64,000 nucleotides of DNA. Origin: Odobenus rosmarus divergens (lineage: Eukaryota > Chordata > Mammalia > Carnivora > Odobenidae). Of this stretch, positions 1-11,400 are shown one piece after another; the first letter of the stretch is position 1, and the number at the start of each line of letters is the position of its first letter. The notes beneath the pieces are model-generated. The model worked only from the letters and a program-made list of their open reading frames with translations. It was not told where the DNA came from and did not search any database. Location: NCBI RefSeq assembly GCF_000321225.1, contig NW_004450582.1, forward strand, positions 2,334,737 through 2,398,736, in the 5' to 3' direction. A program made the translations under genes and the position numbers.

Positions 1-169
1 CTGAAAACACTGTTTATTAGCTTTAAATAGCTGAGTATTTAAAAAAAAAAAATAGCTCATCAAAGTGCCATGTTTGTGAAGATCAGATGATGGTGTCCAT
101 CCTTCTAAAGCAAGGTATTTGGTGTATGGCAGGTACACGGTCAGTGTGAGTCACCACTATCTTCTCTTT

Positions 170-310
170 CTTCCTTAGATTTAACAGTTACTTATTGAGC
201 ACCTACTATGTCAAATCTTCTTCTTGGTGCTGGAGTGAACAAGACAGAAAAAGGCCCTACCCTCATGGATCTTACATGCTATGGGATAGATGGAAAAGAA
301 AACAGGAAAC
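170..310 (-). repeat. L2 LINE 3' end fragment
   Basis: The words ttattgagcacctactatgt, tggtgctggagtgaacaaga and cctcatggatcttacatgct match the reverse complement of the L2 3' end as remembered. Borders are approximate. Confidence 0.6.
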
Positions 311-539
311 AAATTAATATAAAGTAAATAAGATGACAATTCATTATGGAAGAAAAACCAATTTCATGTTGATGTGGATGATAACAGAATGTTGATGAAA
401 TATAAAGCCGACTTCTTGGTAGTCACTCCAAATAGTCTTTAAGAGACCTACTCATTCCTTTATGTGGACCACGGCAGGGTACTCAGTCTCCACAGTATGG
501 GCTCCTGTGCTGAAACACACAGTAGTATGAATCCTCCAT

Positions 540-600
540 GGATCACATTCCCACTGCAGGATTAGGCAGAAATGGGCTCAATAAATACTTCCTTGATTGA
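540..600 (+). repeat. L2-like tail
   Basis: The text ctcaataaatacttccttga resembles the L2 3' end (CTCAATAAATATTTGTTGA). It is short and diverged. Confidence 0.4.
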
Positions 601-1239
601 AGAATAATCACTGAAGGAGAAGTGGAGATTGATTGCCACCAGTTAGGATCTTGGCAGGAAGACAAGCAAATGCCACTCTGGAAGGTGGGAAGACGGAGTC
701 CCTTGTTGAGCAGGCAAAATAAATGGCTGTAGGGTTTTGTGTCCTGGGATAACAGGGAGCCCCACAGGCCTCCCTTCCCAAGAGAGGAGAAGAGCCACCA
801 GCTGCAGGCAGCCGCCACAGAGCAGGGGTTCTGGTGGAGGTGCTGAGGGGAGCCGAGGGGAGCAGGGAGGGTGGTCTGAGGGAAGAGCTCCTGAGGAAAT
901 TCTCATATTGTCTCTGAACTGGGAATTACTGCACAGTGCTTGGGATATACTCTGTGTGTAATACACACTTACTGGCCGGTTGCCACACTGGCTCGGAGAA
1001 GGCAGACAGCCCAGCCCAGGCTGGTGCTCTCCACAGGGCAGAGAAGTGATACTGTCCCTCTTCAGTAGTGGGAAGAAGTTAAGCAGAAAGGCGGAAAGCA
1101 TGGTACAAAGTTATTTTGCTTTTCGTTAAAAGAGGAAAGAGACCAGAGAGTTCCCCAAGTGTCATATCCACCTGTGTTAAAATCAAATGGCAGTAAGACC
1201 TTTGAAAACAAAATATGTTGTATAATTGGATTATTTTTA

Positions 1240-1740
1240 TTATTGTATCAGTTTGCTTTTTCTGTATAAAAAATAACCTCCAAAACTTTGTGGCTAAAAA
1301 CAGTATGTGATTACTATTGCTTTTGAGTCCACAGGTCAGCTAAGTGGCTCTTTGTAGACACCTCAGCTACTCACGTTCATGCCTCTGTGGCTGTCTTTGG
1401 AGTGGGTGTGCAGCTCTGCTGAGGCTGGAAGAACTCCCTTGGACGCTTGGGGGTTGGCAGGCTAGAACTTGACCTTGGCTGAGATGGTTGGTCCTCCACG
1501 TGGCCTCTCACCTAGAGACCAGGCTCAGCTGGGCTTCTTTACAAGACAATACCAAGGTTCCAGGAGAGTAAGCAGAAGTGTGCAAGGTTTCTTGAGGCCT
1601 AGCCTAGGAATTGGCACATTCTGTTCGCTGAAGCAAGTTCCAAATCCAGCCCAGATTGAGGAGATGGGGAAACAGGCATCTTTTGATGGGAGATGCTGCA
1701 AGGTCACATTGCAGAGAATATGGAGGGTGGCGGGTGTGTG
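1240..1740. repeat. Old interspersed repeat, family not determined
   Basis: Phrases such as caaaactttgtggctaaaaa, cacgtggcctctcacc and gatgggagatgctgcaaggt are ones I recognise as recurring in mammalian dispersed repeats. I cannot name the family with confidence. Confidence 0.45.
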
Positions 1741-3164
1741 TGTGTGAAGAAATGCAGCACAGCTATTTTTATAAACATGATCCATAGTCCTAATGCTGAC
1801 TTGTGTGTTATTTACATTCTTGGTCAACACTGATTCTACTCTTTGGGGAAAAAATGAGGGCATTTGGTCTTTGGGGCTTTGCAGCTGCTAATTAATGCAA
1901 TGTGGGAATGGGTGCAGTTTAAATGCACCTGATAGGACAATAAGGCTACATTTTTTCTGGTTTGTATTAAGCAATAGGTCTAAATGGCATCAGAGGGTAG
2001 TGGTCTCTGTTGTGATTTTGTGATTTTGTGATTCAAGTGATTTGTTTTAAGTCTTGAGATTTATTAACTGTCAGGGTTCCCTTTTATTTCTTAATTAAAT
2101 TAGGCAATGAACTTACTATGAAATGTTATTTGCAGGCTGGCTTTCATACTTGAGTGTTTCACTTCCTCCTGATCTAAAATTGTCTGCCTTTCAAAGCTGC
2201 TAATGACAGATAAAAGCAAGAATATAATTTGACACTGCCAAAGAACCTTTGTTTCTCTTGTAATGTTTCAGGACTTTGTCCCCATTCGGCCTTTTCCTTT
2301 TTATTTCATCTTAAACTCTAAACTGTAGAATTAACTGTCTTGACTAGAGTTGTTTTGCAAGCCAATGCATTCTCTTTGTTCTAGAACTCTGGGTGGCCTA
2401 CATTTTTCCATCTGTAATAAACAGTCTTGCTCTTGGATGAACCACGGCTCCTTACATGTTAGTAGTAGTCACTCACACATATTAAAGAACGCCTGCCCTC
2501 TTGTGTTCATAGAGGTTGCTACAAGGAGTGAATTAGCAAGTTTATTATGCCAGAAATACGACATTCCACTCCAGGGATATCTTCCACCGGGGAGCTTGCC
2601 CAAGGCAGCCAAATATGGTTGTACAGTTTGAACACTACAAATGACCCCAGCCCGAGAGGTGAATGAAAGTTCATTGAAATCCATCCCACACTTTGCTTGT
2701 GAAGCCATGCATCCAGTGTCTGGGCTGTATCTTCCAAGAGGAGTTGCCCATGAAAATTTCACTCAAGGGTGCCATCCACTTATCAAGCCTTACTTATCCC
2801 ACTGGGAATGTGCAACCTTCTGTCATTTATACAAACTTCTAATAGGCCAATGACAGCCTTGTGGAGGTTCATTATGAGTTGGTTGGACACTACCCTCATC
2901 ATGGAACTTTCCTACTCAATAATTTCCAGAAATTAAAATTACACAGTTAGCGCTGCATGACATCACTTAGTCCCAGGTTATCAGAGGAAGGGAATAAGGA
3001 ACAGAGAGATAAAATAAGAAGTGCCAAATCTGTTAGTTGCAGTGCAGGGAACAAAAATGCAGGCTTTCTGACTCCCACTGCGGCTCTGCGGTCTTAGCTT
3101 TAGCTTCAGGTGATCCCATTATTTGATAGCACCCCACCTATCCCTACCAGGCCTAGAGGAGATG

Positions 3165-3201
3165 CACAATAGTTTGTTCGTTGAATGAATAAATGAATGA
3201 C
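3165..3201 (+). repeat. L2-like 3' tail
   Basis: The text gttgaatgaataaatgaatg is typical of the L2 3' terminus. Confidence 0.45.
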
Positions 3202-3219
3202 TGTCCAACTATATTTTCT

Positions 3220-4046
3220 TTTCTTTTTATTTTAATTCCAGTGTGTTAACATGAAGTGTTCTATTAGTTTCGGGTGTACAATATAGTGATTCAACAATTC
3301 TATGCATTACACAGTGCTCATCACAAGGAAAGAATCCCGATCACCTCTTTCACCCATCCCCCCCACTCACCTCCCCCCTGGTAACCATCTGTTTGTTCTC
3401 TATAATTAGGAGTCTGGTTTTTGGTTTATCTCTTTTTTTCCCTTTATTCATTTGTTCTGTTTCTTAAATTTCACATATAAGTGAAATCACATGGTATTTG
3501 TCTTTCTCTGACCTAATTTCGCTTAGCATTATACTCTCTAGCTCCATTCATGTCGTTGCAAATGGCAAATTCATTCTATCTGATGGCTGAGTCATATCCC
3601 ACTGTATGTACATACCACCTCTTCCTTGCCCATCCTCTATCGATGAGCACTTGGGATGCTTCCATAATATGGCTATTGTAGATAATGCTGCAATAAACAG
3701 GGGTGCATGTATCCCTTCGAATTGATATTTTCATATTCTTTGTGTAACTATTCTGTAGTGCAATTTTTAGATCATAGGGTAGTTCTATTTTTTACTTTTT
3801 GAGGACCGTCCATACTGTCTTCCACATTGGCTGCACCAGTTTGCATTCCCCCCAACAGTGCACAAGGAAGGGTTCCTTTTTCTCCACATCCTCAATAACA
3901 GTTGCTGTTTCCTGAGTTTTTGATTTTAACCATTTTGACAGGTGTGAGGTGGTATCTCCTTGTAGTTTTGATTTGCATTTCCCTGATGATGAGTGATGTT
4001 GAGCATCTTTTCATGTGTCTATTGGCCATCTTGATGCCTTCTTTGG
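3220..4046 (-). mobile_element. 5'-truncated LINE-1 (3' end)
   Basis: Read on the - strand this is the L1 3' UTR and the final part of ORF2 with the downstream phrases about catcactcatcatcaggga. It is flanked by near-perfect 15-bp target-site duplications at 3205-3219 and 4047-4061 (ccaactMtattttct, one mismatch). Only about 0.8 kb is present, so it was truncated on insertion. Confidence 0.8.
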
Positions 4047-4170
4047 CCAACTCTATTTTCTAATGTTTCTTTGCTTCCACCTCCCCAAACTTCCAATCTC
4101 CTATGCCACATCTATTCCTGCTGTACATCTTTGTTCATACCTGTGGTGCTCACTACTCTCTACCTAGTCA

Positions 4171-4374
4171 ACCTTTTTTTTTAAGATTTTATTTATTTTA
4201 GAGAGTGAGTTTAGGGAGGAGCAGAGGGGGAGGGAGAGGGAGGGGGAAAGAATCTCCTGCAGAGTCCATGCTAAGCACAGAGCCCCACACGGGCTTTATC
4301 TCACAACTATGAGATCATGACCTGAGCCAAAACCAAGAGTTGGTCACTTAGCTGACTGAGCCCCCAGGTCTCCC
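4171..4374 (-). mobile_element. Carnivora tRNA-derived SINE (SINEC)
   Basis: The insert runs in reverse: T-tail, aagattttatttattttaga, GA-rich body, then a head ending in gactgagcccccaggtctcc. A short duplication ctagtca flanks it (4164-4170 and 4375-4381). It is diverged. Confidence 0.8.
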
Positions 4375-4499
4375 CTAGTCAGCTCTTACACAAGCTTCCT
4401 GACTCAGTTCCAGGTCTGCTTCTTCCATGAAGCTTTCCTCCTCCAGCCTTCATTAAGCCAGAAGAAGGAGAGCCATGAAGGCTGAGCATAGGGGTTCAC

Positions 4500-4590
4500 A
4501 CTTAGTGGAAAGAGTGCTGGACTGGGTCAAGCTGGCTGAATGGTCCTGGACAGGTGCCCTCACCTCTCTGAGCCTCATCTTATTCTTCGT
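4500..4590 (+). repeat. MIR fragment
   Basis: The text cctcacctctctgagcctcatct with the upstream gagtgctggactgg matches the MIR core layout. Confidence 0.5.
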
Positions 4591-5260
4591 GAACACAAAA
4601 GCTTCAGATCCGTTGGTGTTTCTCCAGGTGTGGCCTGCACGGTGCTGGTGAGGTGGTATTAGGTGGTCCGTGGGCAAGTAATTTTTGCATGTTAGTAAAA
4701 ATGTGTTTGTTTTAATGTGTTTCCTGAGGAAAAAAAGCCAAAACATGGTGTAAGTTTGGGAAGCTCCTCTGGTAAGTGTAGATGTTTTTCCTCTTTCTAA
4801 AGATCCTGTAGACTCATTATGTAAAATTTGAGAAATACAGAAAAGTAGAAAGAGAAGAAAGAGGACATCCCTAATCTTATTATCCAACCATGAACCCTGT
4901 TAGTACCCCTCCCTAACTACAAGTTCTCCTGCAAAATCCTAGTTAGTGGGGATCTATTTCTGTTTATCATTTTGGAAAATTGGAATAGTCCTGATTTAAG
5001 ATATTTTTAGTGTCCAAATTATAAAATCAAAAAATATCAATAGAGAATCTAGGGTCAGAGGTCCACTGGCACGTTTTATAAGCAGCTGCTAAGTAAGCAC
5101 ACAGAGGTGAGCCCAAACCAGGAGAGGCTACTGCAGATCAAGGATCATAATAACTGATACTCTTTGCAAAATGCATTGTGTATGCAAAGCTCTACACCAA
5201 TAATGTTGGTTGAATATACCAGCTATAATATGCTGATTTGTATAATTGTCTCTCCTGTAG

Positions 5261-5461
5261 GGTTTTTGGAGTCTCTGGATGACTTTTACATTCTTAGCAG
5301 TGGTTTGATATTGCTACAGACCACAAACAGCGTGTATAATAAAACCCTACTAAATCTTGTGGTACCCCAGTCTCTCCTCGCATGGCAAAGAGTTCGTGTG
5401 GCCAATATGATGGCAAATGATGGAAGGCAGTGGGCAGAGATCTTTTCAAACTACAACTCTG
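5261..5461 (+). CDS. PLBD1: PLBD1 coding exon (first one visible)
   Basis: The acceptor is tctcctgtag at 5251-5260 and the donor GTAAGT starts at 5462. The exon begins with two bases completing a split codon and ends with one base of a Gly codon. It encodes [19 protein letters not shown] near its start and later [20 protein letters not shown]. It contains an NKT sequon. It is 201 nt (67 codons' worth), so the intron phase is unchanged across the exon. Confidence 0.94.
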
Positions 5462-8400
5462 GTAAGTGGCCCGGTAGTAGAGTACCAGCTCTTAGGCAGG
5501 TACGTATGTTTAGGTTTCGAGTTAACCAGTAGAGCCATACCCATACCCTACTTCATGTCTCCCAATATTTCAGGCACCTATAACAATCAATACATGGTCC
5601 TGGACCTGAAGAAGGTAAAGCTGAAGTACAGCCTTGACGCAGGCACTCTCTACATTGTGGAGCAAATCCCTACATATGTAGAATATTCTGACCAAACTGA
5701 GGTTCTACGGAGAGGTACTGTCTTTATGCTAGAAGTCTGGAAATCTGATGAGTCTGTGAGTGTGTATGCATGTGCTGGGGAATGTGTGGTATGGGACTAT
5801 ATGATGGGGTCGGGGGTGGGGGTTGAATGGTGGGGAAGAAAGGATGAGAGAGCCATTGCTAGCTACACTGGGAAAGAATTCCCAGCTTCAGCACAACATG
5901 TAAAATCTGCACCTCAAACTCTTATAGGACATTGTATAGTTGGGGACAAATCCAGGCCTTTATAGTCTTAGGACTTCTCATAGCTCTAATATTACCTTCA
6001 CTCCTGGGTTCCTGGGTAAAGCTTTTAATCAACTTCAGCAAATATTTACAAAAGTGCTTCTTTGGCCCAGGGACTGGAAAAGCATGGCTGCAGGTACAAA
6101 ATCCCCGAACTTGAGAAACAGTCTAGTGAGGAAGCAAGGCACATAAACAGCCATTAGAACCCAGAAAGGGAAGAGCCGTCATAACGTCCACAGCATGAAG
6201 CCCAGGGGGGGCTGTGGTCAGTGGGAGGATCAGAGAAGGCGGGTCTGGAGGGCAAGACCAGAGCCCCGACATTTGAAGCACCACCTTGATTTGAGTCTCT
6301 GCTCCTCAAAATCTCAGGCAAATGATCCACTCTCTCCAAGCCTCACTTTCTCCATCTGTAAAACACGACAGTAGGGGTACAAGGTCCACAATCACTTATC
6401 TGTAATTTTGAAATCTCAAAAAATTTTTGTATTGTTCTTTCCTAGCAAACTTAGTAGTTTGACCTCCTTTTGGTAGCAAAAACTACCCGTTTGGTAGTTT
6501 GGTAGACCTGAACTATTTAGTCTTTATTTCTTCTCCTCTAGGGAGATTATACATTAGGCTACAGAAATTTCAATGCCTTTGATTATAAAGTGTTGCCCAC
6601 AGAGACTGCAATGTCATATGTGATATGCACACCCCATTGCTGTTCTAAAATCTGCAAAACCCTGAGTTCTGAATTATCTGGCCTCCAAGAGATTTTGGAT
6701 GTGGGAGTGTGGACCTTTGTAATTTCACAAAGTTGTCACGAGAGTGAATTGGGATAATTCTTGTAAATTCTGGAGCACATTGCTGACACAAAGCAAGCAC
6801 TCTTACCTTGCATCGATCATAGTGTTTGGCACACACAACATATGTGCATATTTCTTGAATAAATGAGAGTGAAGATGATGTCTGAGTGATGGTTAAAAGT
6901 CAAAAAAGAGCTCAGCAATTTGACAAGGGGACAAGGTCAAACAAATGGAGGCATGAAAACTGGTGTGACTGAGAGACTGTTAGCTCGAGATAGCTAGTGG
7001 AAGGGCTATGCAGTGGAAGGTGGTGGTGAGTGAAAAATATCAGCCTTTCTATCCTGCTAAGCAGTTTAGAAAATGGGAGTTTTTGAAAAGGGAGAAAGGA
7101 CTGGAAGTCAGAGAGAGGGCAGGAGACTAATTAGGAAGCTATTGCAATAGGTCAGCTGATAGATGAGCAGGAACAGAACCAAGGGAAGATACGGACCCTG
7201 GGAATCAGGGCCTGGTCCTCAGGCTCCCACGTCCCCAGAGATTTTATAATGACACTAACCAAATGCTCATAATATGCAGAAAACAGTTAGTGAAGGTGGA
7301 GACTTCAGCTGCCCAGCCAATCAGATATCACCAAGTCAATAGAGAAGTCAAATCATTGACAGTCACTTGGTTAGGATGGAAGTTCAAAACTGAGAAGTCA
7401 GCTGTCTGATCTTGAAGGCTGGCCCATCCAGCTCGTAAGAGCCCGACAAAATTAGCAGCCTCAAGAGGGAGACGTGTGTTAAAGGGGACAGGTTATTCAA
7501 AGCCTTTTCTTCTTTGGACTGCCGCTAATTATGGAATGGCAGTCCAGTTCTTTGTGATCTTGTTCCTAGATCCCATGAAGAAATCTACCCTGAGACTAAA
7601 AAAAAAAAAAAAAAAAAAATCTGATGCTGATCTGTCTGTAGCTATTTTGCCAGAGGTGGGAAGAACAGAGAGTTCAATTCATTGTCTACTATATACTAGG
7701 CACTCTTTTGGGCCTTTTACTTATGTTCTCTTGTTTGATCTTCATTAAGATACTTCTGGATAAGTAGCATTGTTACCATTTTACTGTAAGGAAAGAAAGG
7801 CTCAGAAAGAAACATGTGATTTGCCCAAATGCTTACGTGATATCATCTAGCCATTATAATAAAAGACAGAAAGTTCCACAAACCTCCTAGAATTTGGAAG
7901 CAGCTGTGGTATATTGCTGGAAGCCCTTGGTCAGAAGGGAGGCATTGGACATCTCTGAACTTCTGTTTCTTTCTTTATAAGGAGGGATGGTAATGCTTAT
8001 ATACATAATTAGGTTGTTGTGAGATTATACAAGATACTCTAAATGTTTTTGTAAATCATGAAGCTTTATGGAAAATGTGATGTGTAAAGCAGCCATTTTG
8101 ATTATTCATTTGAGCTGCATTCATATAAAGAGAAGTATAATAATTATAATAGTTAATATTCATCTAATGCTTACCAAGCATAATGATTACCAAGGGGATC
8201 CTATAAAACAGTCAAAAGGGAGAAAGGCAGACAAAGGCCAAGACAATATGGGGGATGGGAAATAAACCCTGAACGGTGGAAGAGTCCCTGCGTTGACTAA
8301 CTGTCCTATAGACAATAGCCCAGGCCACTGGAATCTGGGTTGTTCCCGAAATATTGATTATACCAGAGCTGTGTCACATGTCTGACACTTAGTGATGAAT

Positions 8401-11400
8401 GTGCTCTATGGACTTGGCACATTATGAAGCTTGGGATGAAGCTAAGCCTTAAGGAATGCTTACAAAAAGAAGTTAAAGCCTGCTGGAACCTTAAAGATCA
8501 TCTCCGGTCTCTTCAAATTATGGATTCTTCCTTCTCCTTTCCCTGTTAAAAAGAGAAAATAAAGTGAGGTTAACTGCCTAAGACCTGGTGATTCAGCCCT
8601 GAGCCTAGAATTCAGGTTTTCTGAACTCTAGGTACTATATTCTTCCACTGTCCCACAATTAGCACCTGGCCTGTTCCGTTAGGGCCACACTGTGAAACTA
8701 TCTTGGCATTTCAGGAACCAGGTTCACTTAAACCAGCTCCTCAGACCGCTCTGTGTTACACTTCATTTTGTTATCCAGATCATAAGGTTATTTTCTGGTT
8801 AATAGATTGCTTTAAGAATTTTGGGTGAAGGGACGCCTGTGTGGCTCAGTCCAAAAGCGCCTGCCTTCGGCTCAGATCATAATCCCAGGGTCCTGGGATG
8901 GAGCCCGCACTGGGCTCCTTGCTCAGTGGGGAGCCTCCTTCTCCCTCTGCCCCCACTGCTCCCCCTGCTTGTACTCTCTCTCACTGACAAATAAATAAAT
9001 AAAATATTTAAAAAAAGAATTTTGGGTGAAAACCAAAGAATTCTGATGCTCTTCTTTCCCTTATGGAATCATCTAGAGGTATACTGATTCTGTACATTTA
9101 AAAGGATCAGTTTGAAGGCCAGTGTTCACATTCAAAGCTTTATTTTCTTTATATCATTTTGCAATCACACACCTGTGCCGATTTTCAAAAGAAACTATCG
9201 TTAATAATATTTCTTTTGTCCCATTTCTCTTTTCTGTCTCCCTGTCAATCTCACCCTTCCTTCCTTCCATCCTAAATCAGGATATTGGCCCTCCTACAAC
9301 ATTCCTTTCCATGAAAAAATCTACAGCTGGAGTGGCTATCCAATGCTAGTTCAGAAGCTGGGTTTGGAGTACTCCTATGATATGGCTTCACGAGCCAAAA
9401 TCTTCCGGCGTGACCAAGGGGACGTGACTGATATGGCATCCATGAAATATATCATGCGATACAACAGTACGTAGCACATTTCTCAAGAATCATTCCTCAA
9501 AACTTTTCTTCTGCATGGATGAAGAATCCATGTACGTTTTCCCACGTTAAGAATCCATCTCAGTACTAGAAGGAATTATAAGAAGTTAAGTTTAGTATTC
9601 AATCAATACTATACATATTTTATACTCAACAGATAGAATTTTGTCTTCTTTTATAAAATGACATGGAAGAAGATTCTACAGATTTTTTTCACTGAAAAAA
9701 ACAATATATAAAACACAGAGGCAATAACCCATACAGAGTACTTTCTTTTACCACTCCCCCTCAACCCTAACACAGGTTTTCTTCCAAGGACAGAAGCAGC
9801 AAATAAAACAAAAATTTTATTCACAAATACTTTATTTTTGATGAACAGTATCAATTTTGTATTTATTTTGTAGAAAAATAGTGATGCACATTTATCCTTT
9901 ATTCTGTCTTCCATCTACTCTTCACTGTGCAAGTTTCTTGAGAGTGGCTGGGTCAGTGAGGCCACTGGGGTGGACTCTCTTGATTGTCTAGACTTGAACA
10001 GGTCCAGAGGCTTCCAGAGGCTTCCTGTGGGCAGGTGTATCTCAGAACAACCAGTACTCACCCTCTTCCCCATCACTGTTTCCTCCTAGATTATAAGAAG
10101 GATCCTTACAGTAAGGGCGATCCCTGCAATACTATCTGCTGCCGTGAAGACCTGAACTCACTCAACCCAAGTCCTGGAGGTTGCTATGACACAAAGGTAA
10201 CATGCGAATTGGCTTTTGAATTTAATTTTTACCTGCACGTAGGCCTATCCAAAGGCAAAGCTACAGAGATTTTTGTGGCATAAAACACAATATTGTCTCT
10301 GACCATAAATTCAATTCAGGAATCAGCTTTTGCAGATTATGGTGGTAGGTCTCATTGCCTAACTTTAATGCCCTGCCCTGCCACTTAATAGAAAATTCCA
10401 TAATCTTGGAATATTTGTTTCCTTATCTGTAAGACGGACATAACAGTACTTGCCTTATAGGATTGTTGTGAAGAATATTTAGTATTGATGTTGTGTTATT
10501 TGTAAATGTACACCATGATGATGATGATGATGATGATGATGTTGATGTCTTAAGTTTTATCAGACTAGCCCAAAGTCCAAAGAACCTATTATTGGAAGCA
10601 GTGTGATTTCACATTAAGCAGGAACTGAATTTAGCTGAAGGAACAGGTTTATTGGACAGGCACTAAAGGGTTTTCACCATGTTAGAATTATTAAGTGCTG
10701 TAATGCATCTCCTAATATAGGTAATCAATAGGTATTACTTACTTGCAGTGGTGGTCTGAAGCCAGCTCATAAGGGCTTGTGAAAATCAATTGTTAAAATC
10801 TGTTGACATCATGTGGATAGCTTGAAATCAGCCATGGAGGAGTATTTACACCATGCAAATCAGCGAACACTACAAATCAGGGTCTTTTTTTCCTCTCAAG
10901 AGAGCTGGTCATTAAAAACTTTCCTGCACACTACTGGATTTGGGGTGTCCGAGGGTATGAGTTAGCCATTTGGTTGGTGGAAAAGAATCATTCTAACACG
11001 TCCTTTTGCACTCCTGGTTTGGGCTTGTCTTTTTGTTTGCACTTTCAGTCCTAAATTCTGGGAGAAATCTGTTAGAAGTGGAGTTAACTGTTAAGAATGC
11101 TGATCCCCCTACACATAATTTTTTCTATCAGCCTAATGCCTAAACAGAAGATGCTTTAGAATAGTCTAGTTCCTACTCAAGCTACTTTTTAGCCATGATA
11201 CCAAAGCGCTAGCTTTAACAAGCCCCAATGTGTTGTGTAAAGTAAAATTCAGTGGGTGTAGAAAGCCTGACACCCATGAAACCCCAGTGAGTGCTTATTT
11301 CTTGTTAATGGTATTTGCAAACATTCAGTAGAGTGTGCAAGAAGTGTTCTAGCCATTCCCAGATACACAGAGAATGACCTCTGCCGCCTTACCAGAGAGA

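Larger units (their letters stand above)
1..5260 (+). other. PLBD1 intron or upstream sequence without a recognised exon
   Basis: No exon of PLBD1 or another gene was recognised here. The interval holds L2-like and MIR-like pieces, a diverged unclassified repeat at about 1240-1740, an L1 3' fragment at 3220-4046 and a SINE at 4171-4374. The first visible PLBD1 exon starts inside a codon, so at least part of this stretch is intron. Long open frames here (for example 643-1101 on the - strand) show no family features. Confidence 0.6.
5715..9280 (+). other. PLBD1: PLBD1 intron
   Basis: This 3.6-kb intron lies between two in-frame PLBD1 exons. It holds MIR pieces (6280-6370, 7690-7840, 7915-8045), an L2 tail (about 6780-6870), a poly-A run of about 20 at 7600 and a SINE at 8830-9014. 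No other exon was recognised. Confidence 0.85.

Noticed and set aside
643..1101. 152-codon open frame on the - strand
   Set aside because: No start context, domain or splice support; proline/serine-rich text of the kind made by chance in GC-richer DNA.
4453..4887. 144-codon open frame on the - strand
   Set aside because: It runs through a MIR fragment and has no protein family features.
5417..5965. 182-codon open frame on the + strand
   Set aside because: It joins intron, a real PLBD1 exon (5574-5714) and the next intron; only the exon part is coding.
8830..9014. Possible tRNA genes at SINE heads
   Set aside because: The SINE heads keep tRNA-like A and B box words but lack a full cloverleaf and sit on SINE bodies and tails. 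They are tRNA-derived repeats, here and in the other SINEs.
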